Origin: Methylobacter sp.
GTDB taxonomy: Bacteria; Pseudomonadota; Gammaproteobacteria; Methylococcales; Methylomonadaceae
Length of the DNA: 64,000 nt
Direction: 5' to 3'
Assembly (NCBI GenBank): GCA_030653175.1
Contig: JAURZV010000082.1
Span: forward strand, 42,571-106,570
Positions 17,491 through 26,461 of this stretch are shown here, piece after piece. The notes under the pieces are model-generated. The model made no database searches. It had not been told where the DNA came from and was given only the letters and a program-made list of their open reading frames with translations. Each line of letters opens with the position of its first letter. The stretch's first letter is position 1. A program made the translations under genes and the position numbers.

Positions 17491-17581
17491 CATATGGCAA
17501 AAGGATTATTTCTTATGCCATAAGTAGGATTGCGTGATATGCCCTATTTTTTTATTTTAGTGTGTGATATGCCGCACTTTT
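17491..17581. promoter_or_regulatory. cluster of candidate AraC-type boxes
   Basis: Two direct copies, GCGTGATATGCCCTATTT (from 17532) and GTGTGATATGCCGCACTTT (from 17562), are spaced exactly 30 bp apart. Upstream lies an inverted pair, CATATGGCA (17491) and CTTATGCCATAAG (17512). The cluster is between the divergent TonB receptor and AraC genes. The copies match those near 1.8 and 2.03 kb. Confidence 0.6.
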
Positions 17582-17702
17582 GCGCCGGAGCGTCTTTCAT
17601 CGGCGCCAGAAAAATCATTAACGCTATGAAAATAATGAGGTAACGAGTCAAGGCGTGATTTGTGCTTAATAAACCAGATAGTTTTATAGTAGGCGGGTAG
17701 TA

Positions 17703-18662
17703 ATGGAAACAAAACAAACAACAGCGAGACGATGGAGTATAAGCAGCGACGAGCTGCAATTGCACCGGCAGAAAGATTGCCTGCACCAGTCCCTGCCGGA
17801 AGATTTGGGTGTGGGGCGCTCAGCCATATTTCAGCTTGATCAGGATTTGAGCTACATAGAAACCCGCTACACGCCGTCGAAAGACTTGGCCGTTTTGAGT
17901 CGAATGGACTATCAGGAGCCACTCCTAATGGTCACGCTCGGCTTAAAAGGACAATCCCGTTTTTCCGGCAATAGCGGTGATGAACTTATTTTTCGCGAAG
18001 GCTACACGGCTATAACAACGATCCGATCCAGTATAGGCGAGCGCCAATACCAAGCCCATAAACCCACAATGCAACTCCGTTTCGCACTGAATAAAAATTG
18101 GCTGGACAGATATTTTGGTGAAAACAAGGCGGCACAGTTATTCAACAAAAACGGCATACAACTATTAAATTATCAGCCCATTTCTCCTCAGGCCATGTGC
18201 ATTGCGCAACAGTTATTGAATTACAACGCAGCAGGAGAAACAAGCCGGATATTCATGCATGGGCAAGCCATGTCGCTGCTGGCTTTTGAATTGACCCCTC
18301 TTTCTGAAGACAAGCGTCGCAATTTGACGAGATTGGATCAAAAAGATGTCGCCATCGCGAAATCGGCGCGGGATATTCTGTTACGCGAATTTAGAAACCC
18401 TCCTTCAGTTGAAGATCTGTCAAAACGGGTGGGAACCAATCAATTCAAATTAAAGCAATTATTCCACCATTTTTTTAATAATACGCCTTATGGTTTGTTG
18501 CTGGAAATCAGGATGAATAATGCTTATCAGTTGCTGGAATCGAGACGGTGTCAGGTGAGTGTTGCCGCAGACCTGGTTGGCTACAGTCATGCAAGCAATT
18601 TCAGCGCTGCATTTATAAAGCATTTTGGCATTTCACCCAAGGCTGTTTCCAAAAAACACTGA
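17703..18662 (+). CDS. AraC-family transcriptional regulator (PchR-like)
   Basis: A 319-residue regulator. The N-terminal about 200 residues form a ligand-sensing part without a recognisable cupin motif. The C-terminal about 105 residues carry the two AraC helix-turn-helix units (PSVEDLSKRVGTNQFKLKQL and VSVAADLVGYSHASNFSAAF, ending HFGISPKAVSK). Such regulators next to TonB receptors (PchR, YbtA, PdtC) usually sense the imported metallophore and activate receptor and biosynthesis genes. The repeated GTGATATGCC motifs upstream of this gene and of the MoeZ-like operon are its likely targets. Confidence 0.85.
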   Translation: METKQTTARRWSISSDELQLHRQKDCLHQSLPEDLGVGRSAIFQLDQDLSYIETRYTPSKDLAVLSRMDYQEPLLMVTLGLKGQSRFSGNSGDELIFREGYTAITTIRSSIGERQYQAHKPTMQLRFALNKNWLDRYFGENKAAQLFNKNGIQLLNYQPISPQAMCIAQQLLNYNAAGETSRIFMHGQAMSLLAFELTPLSEDKRRNLTRLDQKDVAIAKSARDILLREFRNPPSVEDLSKRVGTNQFKLKQLFHHFFNNTPYGLLLEIRMNNAYQLLESRRCQVSVAADLVGYSHASNFSAAFIKHFGISPKAVSKKH

Positions 18663-18750
18663 ACTAACTTGAAACTTTAATATTTTTATTCAACACGAAA
18701 GTCACGAGCGACCGCACAAATACAGGAGTTAGTCGAGTAATGTCAGCGTT

Positions 18751-19761
18751 CTAAAAGATAGGCTGCTTGGACTCAGCTCCGGCTCGTTCTTTGACCAGCT
18801 TCGGCACCAGATAGCCCGGCAGGGCGGTTTGAACTTGCCGGATTAGCGCCAAGGCATCCTCTTCGGAAACCTCAAAATGTCCCGTCCCCGTCGCTTTGTC
18901 CAATAAATGCAGATAATAGGGGATGATGCCGTGACTGAATAGTTGTTCGCTCAGTTTACATAGGACTTCTGCATTATCATTCACGCCTTTTAACAGCACT
19001 GATTGATTAAACAAGGTGATGGCGCTGTTTCTCAGCGAATTGCAGGCAGCAATGACGCGATCATTAATTTCATTGGCATGATTACAGTGCACGACGATGA
19101 TGATTTGTTTGGGGCTTTGGGTTAGGGTGTTAATGAATTCATCAGTTATCCGGGCAGGCAGAACGATAGGCAATCGACTGTGTATTCGAATGCGTTTCAG
19201 ATGCTTAATACCGTCCAGTTGCCGAATAAGCCGAGCTAGTCTCGACTCGCTTAGCAGCAAAGGGTCGCCGCCGCTTAAAATAACTTCCGAGATACTTGTG
19301 TCGTTTTGTATGGCTTTGATGGCGGCATCTTCCTTTTGTTTACTAAGTTGTAAATCGGCGTACGGAAAATTGCGGCGGAAACAATACCGGCAGTTGATGG
19401 CGCAGCTGCCGGTATTGATAAATAAAACCCGGCCGTGATATTTGTGCAAAACACCGATTCGGGTGGCTGATGCAAGATCGCCGACAGGGTCATTGCTAAA
19501 GCCCGGATAGGCGAACAGTTCCTCCTTAATAGGCAATACCTGGCGTAATAAAGGGTCATGCGGATTGCCTTTTTCCATACAGGCTGCAAAACTTAACGGA
19601 ACGCGTAGAGGAAAGCTTTCGGCAGCAGCGATTGAAACCGGCAAGTCATCCGGTGATAAGTGCAGGTAACGGCAAAGGTCTTCAATGTTATTAAAAGCTT
19701 CGGCAAGTTGTTGTTGCCAGTTTTTAGTAAAGTGCTGGATTTCGGACTGTGGCTTAGGCAT
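18751..19761 (-). CDS. epmB: EF-P (R)-beta-lysylation protein EpmB, lysine 2,3-aminomutase-like
   Basis: A 336-residue radical-SAM enzyme that isomerises lysine to (R)-beta-lysine for attachment to elongation factor P. The cluster motif CAINCRYCFRRNFPY is intact (near residue 125), followed by SEVILSGGDPLLLS and the C-terminal part with ATGTGHFEVSEE. It is shorter than clostridial lysine aminomutases, as expected for EpmB. It is divergent from efp and epmA, so the whole modification pathway sits together in 2.7 kb. Confidence 0.93.
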   Translation of the reverse strand: MPKPQSEIQHFTKNWQQQLAEAFNNIEDLCRYLHLSPDDLPVSIAAAESFPLRVPLSFAACMEKGNPHDPLLRQVLPIKEELFAYPGFSNDPVGDLASATRIGVLHKYHGRVLFINTGSCAINCRYCFRRNFPYADLQLSKQKEDAAIKAIQNDTSISEVILSGGDPLLLSESRLARLIRQLDGIKHLKRIRIHSRLPIVLPARITDEFINTLTQSPKQIIIVVHCNHANEINDRVIAACNSLRNSAITLFNQSVLLKGVNDNAEVLCKLSEQLFSHGIIPYYLHLLDKATGTGHFEVSEEDALALIRQVQTALPGYLVPKLVKERAGAESKQPIF

Positions 19762-19843
19762 CAGAGATTATTAAAGTTTCTATCGGTTGTTGCCTCTATT
19801 ATAATGATTAAGTTTTACATTGTTTGTCATCTTTGAGGATAAA

Positions 19844-20413
19844 ATGGCCAGTTATAGTACTAATGAGTTTAAAGCCGGGTTAAAAGTTATGTTGGATAAC
19901 GATCCCTGTGCAATTATTGAAAATGAATTTGTAAAACCTGGAAAAGGTCAGGCCTTTAACCGGGTAAAAATCAGGAACTTGAAAACTGGCCGGGTGATTG
20001 AAAGAACCTTTAAATCGGGAGAGTCGCTTGAGGGTGCCGATGTTGTCGATGTCGAAATGCAATATCTCTATAATGACGGTCAATTCAGGCATTTTATGGT
20101 GCCGGATACTTTTGAGCAGTATCAGACTGATGAAAAAGTTGTGGGCGAGGCCGGTAAATGGCTTAAAGATCAGGATTCCTGTACAGTAACCTTGTGGAAT
20201 GATGCGCCTCTTGCGATTTCTCCGCCCAATTTTGTCGATTTGGCAATTACTGAAACTGATCCCGGTGTGCGTGGCGATACCTCGGGCGGCGGCGGAAAAC
20301 CCGCGACCTTGGAGACAGGCGCGGTAGTCAGGGTGCCCTTGTTTGTGCAAATTGGTGAAGTGATTAAGGTCGACACCCGTACCGGCGAATACGTTTCCCG
20401 CGTAAAAGAATAG
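19844..20413 (+). CDS. efp: translation elongation factor P
   Basis: A 189-residue elongation factor that relieves ribosome stalling at polyproline stretches. The start chosen is the ATG at 19844 ([12 protein letters not shown]), with TGAGGA upstream; the track's 19820 start adds eight residues not found in the family. The KPGKGQAF loop puts Lys34, the residue modified by EpmA and EpmB, in the standard position. The three EF-P domains are complete, ending [13 protein letters not shown]. Its stop overlaps the epmA GTG start by one base. Confidence 0.97.
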   Translation: MASYSTNEFKAGLKVMLDNDPCAIIENEFVKPGKGQAFNRVKIRNLKTGRVIERTFKSGESLEGADVVDVEMQYLYNDGQFRHFMVPDTFEQYQTDEKVVGEAGKWLKDQDSCTVTLWNDAPLAISPPNFVDLAITETDPGVRGDTSGGGGKPATLETGAVVRVPLFVQIGEVIKVDTRTGEYVSRVKE

Positions 20414-21441
20414 TGTTGCTTGACTGGCGACCGACATGCGCCATAGAACTTATGCATTTAAGAGCACAGATGCTTGCCGGGATACGTCAGTTTTTTGCTG
20501 AAAGATCGGTGCTTGAAGTGGAAACTCCGCTGCTTGGTCACAGTATCGGAACAGATCCGCAGTTGGAATTTTTTATAACCGAGTATTGTTTATCGCCAGG
20601 GATGGTGTGTATGCCGCAAGCCGGTAGGGAACCAGCGCGGCAGTCGCCATTGCGACAAACACTGTTTTTACAAACATCGCCTGAATTTGCAATGAAACGG
20701 CTACTTGCAGCCGGTAGCGGTTCTATTTATCAGATAGGCAAAGCATTCAGAAACGGTGAGTCGGGGCGGTTTCATAATCCTGAATTTACGATGCTTGAAT
20801 GGTATCGGGTCGGTTTTACATTGCCTCAATTAATGGATGAAATCGCTGAGCTGATTGCCGGGCTGTTTAGTGGTCAGTCGTTACAAAAAACACAAAGAGT
20901 CAGTTATCAGGACATATTTTGTTCGTTTACCGGCTTAGATCCTTTGGTATTTTCATATCAGGACTATTGTGCTTTTGCCGGAGATTCTGGGTTATCTGAA
21001 GCAGTGGATATTTGCGGGCACGATCATGCAGTGTGGCTGGATTTTATCTTCAGTCATAAAGTCCAGCCGCATTTGGGCGACAATGCTTTGTGTATGGTTT
21101 ACGGTTATCCGGCTTGCCAGTCGTCTTTAGCAAGAATCAATGAACAGTGTGCGCTGACTACTGACCGGGTTGAATTATTTATCAATGGCATTGAACTGGG
21201 CAATGGCTATTACGAACTGGCTGATGCCGAAGAACAGAGTAGGCGCTTTGATAAGGAACTGGCTATCAGGCAACAACACCAACTCCCTGTTTTCGTTAAA
21301 GATAAGCGCCTTATTTCGGCTCTGGAATCGGGATTGCCGGAATGCTCAGGTGTAGCTATAGGTCTGGATCGTTTATTGATGCTGTTGTCGGGCAGTGTAT
21401 CCATTGATGATGTGCTTAGTTTTCCTATTCACAGGGCTTAA
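20413..21441 (+). CDS. epmA: EF-P-lysine ligase EpmA (GenX/PoxA)
   Basis: A 342-residue class II lysyl-tRNA synthetase paralogue that lacks the anticodon-binding domain and ligates beta-lysine to EF-P Lys34. Motifs seen: VLEVETPLL, the class II motif 2 region IGKAFRNGESGRFHNPEFTMLEWY, and the motif 3 region GVAIGLDRLLMLLSG. The start is a GTG overlapping the efp stop (TAGTG). It is co-transcribed with efp, and bamA follows after about 80 bp. Confidence 0.95.
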   Translation: MLLDWRPTCAIELMHLRAQMLAGIRQFFAERSVLEVETPLLGHSIGTDPQLEFFITEYCLSPGMVCMPQAGREPARQSPLRQTLFLQTSPEFAMKRLLAAGSGSIYQIGKAFRNGESGRFHNPEFTMLEWYRVGFTLPQLMDEIAELIAGLFSGQSLQKTQRVSYQDIFCSFTGLDPLVFSYQDYCAFAGDSGLSEAVDICGHDHAVWLDFIFSHKVQPHLGDNALCMVYGYPACQSSLARINEQCALTTDRVELFINGIELGNGYYELADAEEQSRRFDKELAIRQQHQLPVFVKDKRLISALESGLPECSGVAIGLDRLLMLLSGSVSIDDVLSFPIHRA

Positions 21442-21520
21442 GCTCGTTTAAATATTTACTGTGATATAATCCGTCAGATTTTTAACATTGGGCAATGCCG
21501 TTTTATTTTTAGACTTCTAC

Positions 21521-23899
21521 ATGAAATTAAATACTCTTTCTCGCTTGCTATTGTTATTTCTACTTGTTTCCCAAGCGGTTAAAGGTGATGAAGAGTTTGT
21601 TGTAGAGGATATTCAAGTCAAGGGCCTGCAACGTATCTCAGTAGGTACCGTTTATAATTATCTCCCTGTTAATGTGGGTGAAAAATTTTCTTTGGATAAT
21701 GTAGCTCCGGCAATCAAAGCATTATTCAAGACCGGTTTTTTTAAGGATATTTCTCTGGAAAGAGAAGGGTCAACGCTGATTGTTAATGTGGTAGAGCGGC
21801 CCTCCATCGCAAAAATCATTTTTGAAGGCAATAAAGACCTAAGTAAGGACGACTTGACCAAGGCCTTAAAGAAAATTGGTTTGGCTGAAGGCAAGGTATT
21901 CGATCAGCAGGTGCTGGATAAAGTCGAGCAGGAATTGAGCCGTCAATATTTCAGTCATGGTAAATACGGCTTAAAAATTACTACCGAAGTATCCAATCTT
22001 ACGCGCAACCGGGTTGGTATTCATATCAAAATTTCTGAGGGCAGGGTAGCTAAGATCAGGCAGATCAATGTTGTCGGCAATACCGTTTTCGACGATAAAA
22101 CGCTGTTGCGTCATCTTGAATTGAACACCTCCAATCTATTGTCGTTCTACACCAAGGACGATCAATATTCCAAACAAAAGTTGCAGGCAGACTTGGAAAC
22201 CTTGCGTTCCTATTACCTGGATCGCGGCTATATCAATTTTAATATCGAGTCCACGCAGGTGGCCATTACCCCGGATAAAAAAGATATTTATGTCACCATT
22301 AATGTTAAAGAAGGCGATGTTTATAAGCTGGAAAAAGTTAAATTAGCCGGTAATCTGGTGGTTGCTCCTCCAGAGCTTATTAAACTGGTAAAGGTCGGAC
22401 CGGGAGAAATTTTTTCCAGAAAAAACGCTACCGAAACTTCTAAAGCAATTTCTGACCGCTTAGGCGATGACGGCTACGCTTTTGCAAACGTTAATATGGT
22501 GCCGGAAATCAACGAAGCCAAAAAAACAGTTGATATGACTTTTTTTGTCGATCCGGGCAAACGCGTTTATGTCAGGCGCATTAATATGAAAGGCAATAGC
22601 AAAACCCGCGACGAAGTACTGCGCCGCGAAATGCGGCAAATGGAGTCCAGTTGGGCTTCAAGTTCAAAAATTGAACGGTCGAAAACGCGTCTTGAACGCT
22701 TGGGCTATTTCGAGGAGGTGAATGTTGAAACACCTCCGGTTGCAGGCACTGCCGACCAGATTGATGTTAATTATTCGGTAGTGGAAAAGCCCTCCGGCAA
22801 TTTATCGGCAGGTATCGGATTCTCTCAGGTTCAAGGTATTGTTTTAAATGCCAATATTGCCCAGGATAACGTCTTTGGCTCGGGCAAGCGGGTGAATATT
22901 GCTTTCAATAACAGTAGTTTTATGACGAGTTATCAGTTCGGTTTTTTCAATCCTTATTTTACCGTGGATGGTGTCAGTCAGGGCTATAATTTGGGCTATA
23001 CCAAGCGAGATGCCGGACAAATCAACATTGCCAATTATTCAACCAATGTAATGAATGCAGGGGTGAATTTCGGCATACCGTTGAATGAATTCGACAGCTT
23101 GCGCTTTGATGTTGATGCAAAACATACTGAGCTGAGTACTACCAGCTCTTCGTCCAATGAAATTTGTGATTTTATCAATGGCAATAATGGTATAGATCAG
23201 TGTACAAATAATACAGCTATTGCTGGAGTTACTACAAATACCCGGCCAATAGTTAAGGCTACAGGCGATACGTTTCTGACGCTGGCGCCGGCAGTGGGCT
23301 GGACGCACGATACGCTTAATCGGGCAATCTTTCCGAATAAGGGCCAACAGCAGCGTTTTTCTGCGTTGGCGACAGTCCCCGGTAGTGATCTGGAATATTA
23401 TAAAGTCGGTTATAAACATCAACTTTATTTTCCGTTGGCTAAGGACTTTACTTTCAGATTGCAGGGTGAAGTGGGTTACGGGGACGGTTACGGAAAGACA
23501 GCGAGCCTGCCTTTCTTTGAAAATTATTTCGGTGGCGGTACAGGATCTATACGCGGCTTCAGGAATAATACTGTGGGACCCAGAGATTCCAATGGTTTTG
23601 CATTTGGAGGCTCCAGTAAGATTATCGGCAATGCTGAAATGTTTTTTCCGGTGCCTTTTATGCCGGAGACAAAATCAGTCAGGTTAGGCACCTTTTTGGA
23701 TGCCGGATCAATCAACAATGGCTTTAAAGCGGACAATCTAAAATATTCTGTCGGGGTTTCAGGTGAGTGGTTGTCGCCGTTCGGCGCTTTATCCGTCAGT
23801 GCCGCATTACCGTTAAACGCTACGTCGACATCATCAGATGTTGGCGCTGTAGCGGATCAAAAACAGATATTTCAATTCAACTTCGGGCAAAATTTCTAG
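21521..23899 (+). CDS. bamA: outer-membrane protein assembly factor BamA
   Basis: A 792-residue Omp85 protein that folds and inserts outer-membrane barrels. The start is the ATG at 21521 (MKLNTLSRLLLLFLLVSQ...), giving a clean signal peptide; the track start at 21488 adds 11 residues upstream. Five POTRA domains are followed by the 16-stranded barrel, with the conserved GGTGSIRGF loop and a terminal aromatic (FQFNFGQNF). It normally follows rseP; here epmA lies upstream. skp, fabZ and lpxA follow in the usual direction. Confidence 0.97.
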   Translation: MKLNTLSRLLLLFLLVSQAVKGDEEFVVEDIQVKGLQRISVGTVYNYLPVNVGEKFSLDNVAPAIKALFKTGFFKDISLEREGSTLIVNVVERPSIAKIIFEGNKDLSKDDLTKALKKIGLAEGKVFDQQVLDKVEQELSRQYFSHGKYGLKITTEVSNLTRNRVGIHIKISEGRVAKIRQINVVGNTVFDDKTLLRHLELNTSNLLSFYTKDDQYSKQKLQADLETLRSYYLDRGYINFNIESTQVAITPDKKDIYVTINVKEGDVYKLEKVKLAGNLVVAPPELIKLVKVGPGEIFSRKNATETSKAISDRLGDDGYAFANVNMVPEINEAKKTVDMTFFVDPGKRVYVRRINMKGNSKTRDEVLRREMRQMESSWASSSKIERSKTRLERLGYFEEVNVETPPVAGTADQIDVNYSVVEKPSGNLSAGIGFSQVQGIVLNANIAQDNVFGSGKRVNIAFNNSSFMTSYQFGFFNPYFTVDGVSQGYNLGYTKRDAGQINIANYSTNVMNAGVNFGIPLNEFDSLRFDVDAKHTELSTTSSSSNEICDFINGNNGIDQCTNNTAIAGVTTNTRPIVKATGDTFLTLAPAVGWTHDTLNRAIFPNKGQQQRFSALATVPGSDLEYYKVGYKHQLYFPLAKDFTFRLQGEVGYGDGYGKTASLPFFENYFGGGTGSIRGFRNNTVGPRDSNGFAFGGSSKIIGNAEMFFPVPFMPETKSVRLGTFLDAGSINNGFKADNLKYSVGVSGEWLSPFGALSVSAALPLNATSTSSDVGAVADQKQIFQFNFGQNF

Positions 23900-23916
23900 A
23901 AGAAGTTGTTTTTGTT

Positions 23917-23944
23917 GTAGGGGCTACCGGCCGGTAGCCCCTAC
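23917..23944. repeat. 28-bp perfect-type palindrome
   Basis: GTAGGGGCTACCGG is followed directly by its complement CCGGTAGCCCCTAC. The same element with one changed base per arm lies at 57244-57271. It follows bamA by 18 bp and could also act on transcript ends. Confidence 0.75.
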
Positions 23945-24015
23945 GGTTATAATTTAGCAAAATAGCGTATTTTTAATCCTTATTTATTTTAATTTCACCA
24001 GAGACCTGATTAACA

Positions 24016-24516
24016 ATGAAAACGAAAATTGCTTTATTCTTAGGATTGTTGCTTGCAGCTAATGTGAGCTATGCTGATTTAAAAATTGGCTTTGTCAATA
24101 TACCAGCCGTTCTTGAAAAAGCGCCCCAGGCAGAAAAAGCCAAAAAACGTCTGGAGCAAGAATTTTCACCGCGAGATAAGCAATTGGTTGCCCAGCAAAA
24201 AGAAATCCAAAGCATGGACGAAAGAATGGCCAAAGATGCGGCAGTGATGGGGGAGTCGGCGCGAGTCAATCTGGAAAAAGATATTTTAAATAAGAAAAGA
24301 GATGCAAAAAGAGCCCAGCAGGAGTTTAGCGAGGATTTTAATGCGCGTCGTAATGAAGAATTGGGCAAATTACAACGTCGTATCGTTGAAGCTATTCGTG
24401 AAATAGCCAAGGCTCAAAATTTTGATTTGTTACTGACTGATGGCGTTATTTATGCCAGTGAAAAAATCGACGTAACCAGTCAAGTTCAACAAAAGTTGTC
24501 AACCATGCCGGAATAA
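24016..24516 (+). CDS. skp: periplasmic chaperone Skp (OmpH family)
   Basis: A 166-residue periplasmic chaperone that holds unfolded outer-membrane proteins for BamA. A signal peptide (MKTKIALFLGLLLAANVSYA) precedes a short beta part (DLKIGFVNIPAVLEKAPQ) and a long Lys/Glu/Arg-rich helical hairpin, then the C-terminal strand (NFDLLLTDGVIYAS). Length and layout are standard. It directly follows bamA; fabZ, not lpxD, is next. Confidence 0.93.
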   Translation: MKTKIALFLGLLLAANVSYADLKIGFVNIPAVLEKAPQAEKAKKRLEQEFSPRDKQLVAQQKEIQSMDERMAKDAAVMGESARVNLEKDILNKKRDAKRAQQEFSEDFNARRNEELGKLQRRIVEAIREIAKAQNFDLLLTDGVIYASEKIDVTSQVQQKLSTMPE

Positions 24517-24577
24517 TTACACACAGGTTTTTATTTAATCGCATAGTCATCAACTTTTAAGAGAAGCATCCTCAAAT

Positions 24578-25021
24578 ATGTCCATTAAGTTAGATATTTT
24601 ACAAATACAAGAATTCTTGCCGCATCGTTACCCTTTTTTATTAGTTGATAAGGTTATTGAGTGTGAACCTGGCGTTAGGTTGCTGGGAGTGAAAAACGTT
24701 ACTTATAACGAACCGTTTTTTCAAGGACATTTTCCACAAAAACCTATTATGCCGGGTGTACTGATTTTGGAGGCCCTGGCCCAATCTACAGGATTGCTGG
24801 CATCGGAAACAGCAGGGGATGAATTGGCCGGGATGATTTATTATTTGGTCGGCATTGATAAGGCCAAGTTTAAAAGACCCGTTGTACCCGGCGATCAATT
24901 AATGCTGGAAGCACGATTCGTTAAAAGCAAGCGTAACATCTGGGCATTTGAATGCCGTGCAGAAGTCGATGGTGAGTTCGTCGCAAGTGCCGAAATCAGA
25001 TGTGCAGCAGTGGTAAATTGA
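24578..25021 (+). CDS. fabZ: 3-hydroxyacyl-ACP dehydratase FabZ
   Basis: A 147-residue hot-dog-fold dehydratase of fatty-acid synthesis. The catalytic His is in [14 protein letters not shown] and the catalytic Glu in [11 protein letters not shown]. Length is typical. The stop lies one base before the TTG start of lpxA. The usual lpxD between skp and fabZ is absent (only 61 bp separate them). Confidence 0.95.
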   Translation: MSIKLDILQIQEFLPHRYPFLLVDKVIECEPGVRLLGVKNVTYNEPFFQGHFPQKPIMPGVLILEALAQSTGLLASETAGDELAGMIYYLVGIDKAKFKRPVVPGDQLMLEARFVKSKRNIWAFECRAEVDGEFVASAEIRCAAVVN

Positions 25022-25022
25022 T

Positions 25023-25793
25023 TTGATCGATTCAACAGCGATAGTTGATAGCAAGGCGGAGCTGGCTGATGACGTATCGGTTGGCCCTTTTTCCGTCATA
25101 GGGCCCGGTGTAAAAATCGGCGCCGGTACGGTGATAGGTTCGCACGTTGTTATCAAAGGACCTACTACGATAGGTAAACATAATCGCATCTATCAATTCA
25201 CGTCCATCGGCGAAGACCCCCAAGACAAAAAGTATGCGGCTGAAATAACCCGGCTGGAAATCGGCGATAGAAATACGATACGCGAGTACACCTCTATGCA
25301 CAGAGGGACGAAGCAGGATCGTAGTCTTACCAAGATAGGCAATGACAACCTGTTTATGGCGTATACCCATGTGGCGCATGATTGCATCATTGGCAATCAT
25401 GTCATTATGGCTAATGGAGCCTCATTGGCCGGGCATGTGCATTTACATAGTCATGCCATCTTGGGTGGATTTACCTTGGTGCATCAGTTTACCCAAATAG
25501 GTCAGTACAGCTTTGCTGCGATGGGTAGCGCGATTACCCAGGATATTCCCCCCTTTGTTATGGTCGGCGGCAAGCCTACCAGGCCCCACGGCATCAATTC
25601 AGTCGGCATGGAACGTAACGGCATTTCTCCTGAAGACATCAGATTAATCAGAAAAGCTTACAAGATAATTTACAAGACCAATCTGCGTCTGGAAGATGCC
25701 ATTGATCAAATGGAAGACTTGGCCGGTGAAAGCAAAGAATTGTCCGATATGGTTAGCTTTTTGCGCAATGTAAATCGCGGCATATTGCGCTAG
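25023..25793 (+). CDS. lpxA: UDP-N-acetylglucosamine O-acyltransferase LpxA
   Basis: A 256-residue left-handed beta-helix acyltransferase, first step of lipid A synthesis. Hexapeptide repeats (VGPFSVIGPGVKIGAGTVIG...) fill the first two thirds. The catalytic His is in YTHVAHDCIIGN, the region IGEDPQDKKY is diagnostic for LpxA, and the helical C-terminus follows. The start is a TTG at 25023, the only one that keeps the N-terminal repeat (MIDSTAIVDSKAEL). lpxB, usually next, is missing; rnhB follows. Confidence 0.95.
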   Translation: MIDSTAIVDSKAELADDVSVGPFSVIGPGVKIGAGTVIGSHVVIKGPTTIGKHNRIYQFTSIGEDPQDKKYAAEITRLEIGDRNTIREYTSMHRGTKQDRSLTKIGNDNLFMAYTHVAHDCIIGNHVIMANGASLAGHVHLHSHAILGGFTLVHQFTQIGQYSFAAMGSAITQDIPPFVMVGGKPTRPHGINSVGMERNGISPEDIRLIRKAYKIIYKTNLRLEDAIDQMEDLAGESKELSDMVSFLRNVNRGILR

Positions 25794-25849
25794 GTGCCGC
25801 TTTGGCGTGAGCAAAATCGCGCTTAAATTGCTTCAGGATCGAAAAAGTT

Positions 25850-26461
25850 ATGGATGATGAGTTTTCAACAAAAATCCCTCAAGGTTTTATTGTTGCCGGA
25901 GTTGACGAAGCAGGCCGCGGACCGCTTGCAGGCCCGGTCTTCGCGGCAGCGGTTATCCTTAATCCCATGCGGCCGATAGCCGGGTTGGCCGATTCCAAAA
26001 TCCTTAGCGAAAGCAAACGGGACAGTCTTTATATCATCATCAAGGAAGCCGCTTTAAGCTGGTCAATTGCGGAGGCCAGCGTTGAAGAAATTGATGGGCT
26101 CAATATTCTTCAGGCAACACTATTGGCAATGCAAAGGGCCGTAGAGGGCTTGCACATCCAGCCTGATGAAGTGTTAGTGGATGGTAACAGGCTGCCTAAA
26201 TTGCCCATGTCTGCTCAGGCTATCGTTAAAGGCGACAGCAAAGTGCAGGCGATCAGCGCGGCGTCTATATTGGCGAAAGTCGAGCGGGATAAACTCATGG
26301 TTGACTATCATCAACACTATCCAGAGTTTTCGTTTCATTTGCATAAAGGCTACGGCACCAAACAGCATCTGGCCGAAATCGAGCTGTTCGGTTTTTTAGC
26401 GGTACACAGAAGAACATTCAATCCGGTAAAAACCATGCTGATACAGCAAGGCAGAGGTTAA
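25850..26461 (+). CDS. rnhB: ribonuclease HII
   Basis: A 203-residue RNase HII that removes ribonucleotides from DNA. Active-site motifs: [13 protein letters not shown] (Asp, Glu), [16 protein letters not shown], and [21 protein letters not shown]. Length is normal. Its 3' end overlaps the convergent srkA gene by four bases. Confidence 0.94.
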   Translation: MDDEFSTKIPQGFIVAGVDEAGRGPLAGPVFAAAVILNPMRPIAGLADSKILSESKRDSLYIIIKEAALSWSIAEASVEEIDGLNILQATLLAMQRAVEGLHIQPDEVLVDGNRLPKLPMSAQAIVKGDSKVQAISAASILAKVERDKLMVDYHQHYPEFSFHLHKGYGTKQHLAEIELFGFLAVHRRTFNPVKTMLIQQGRG

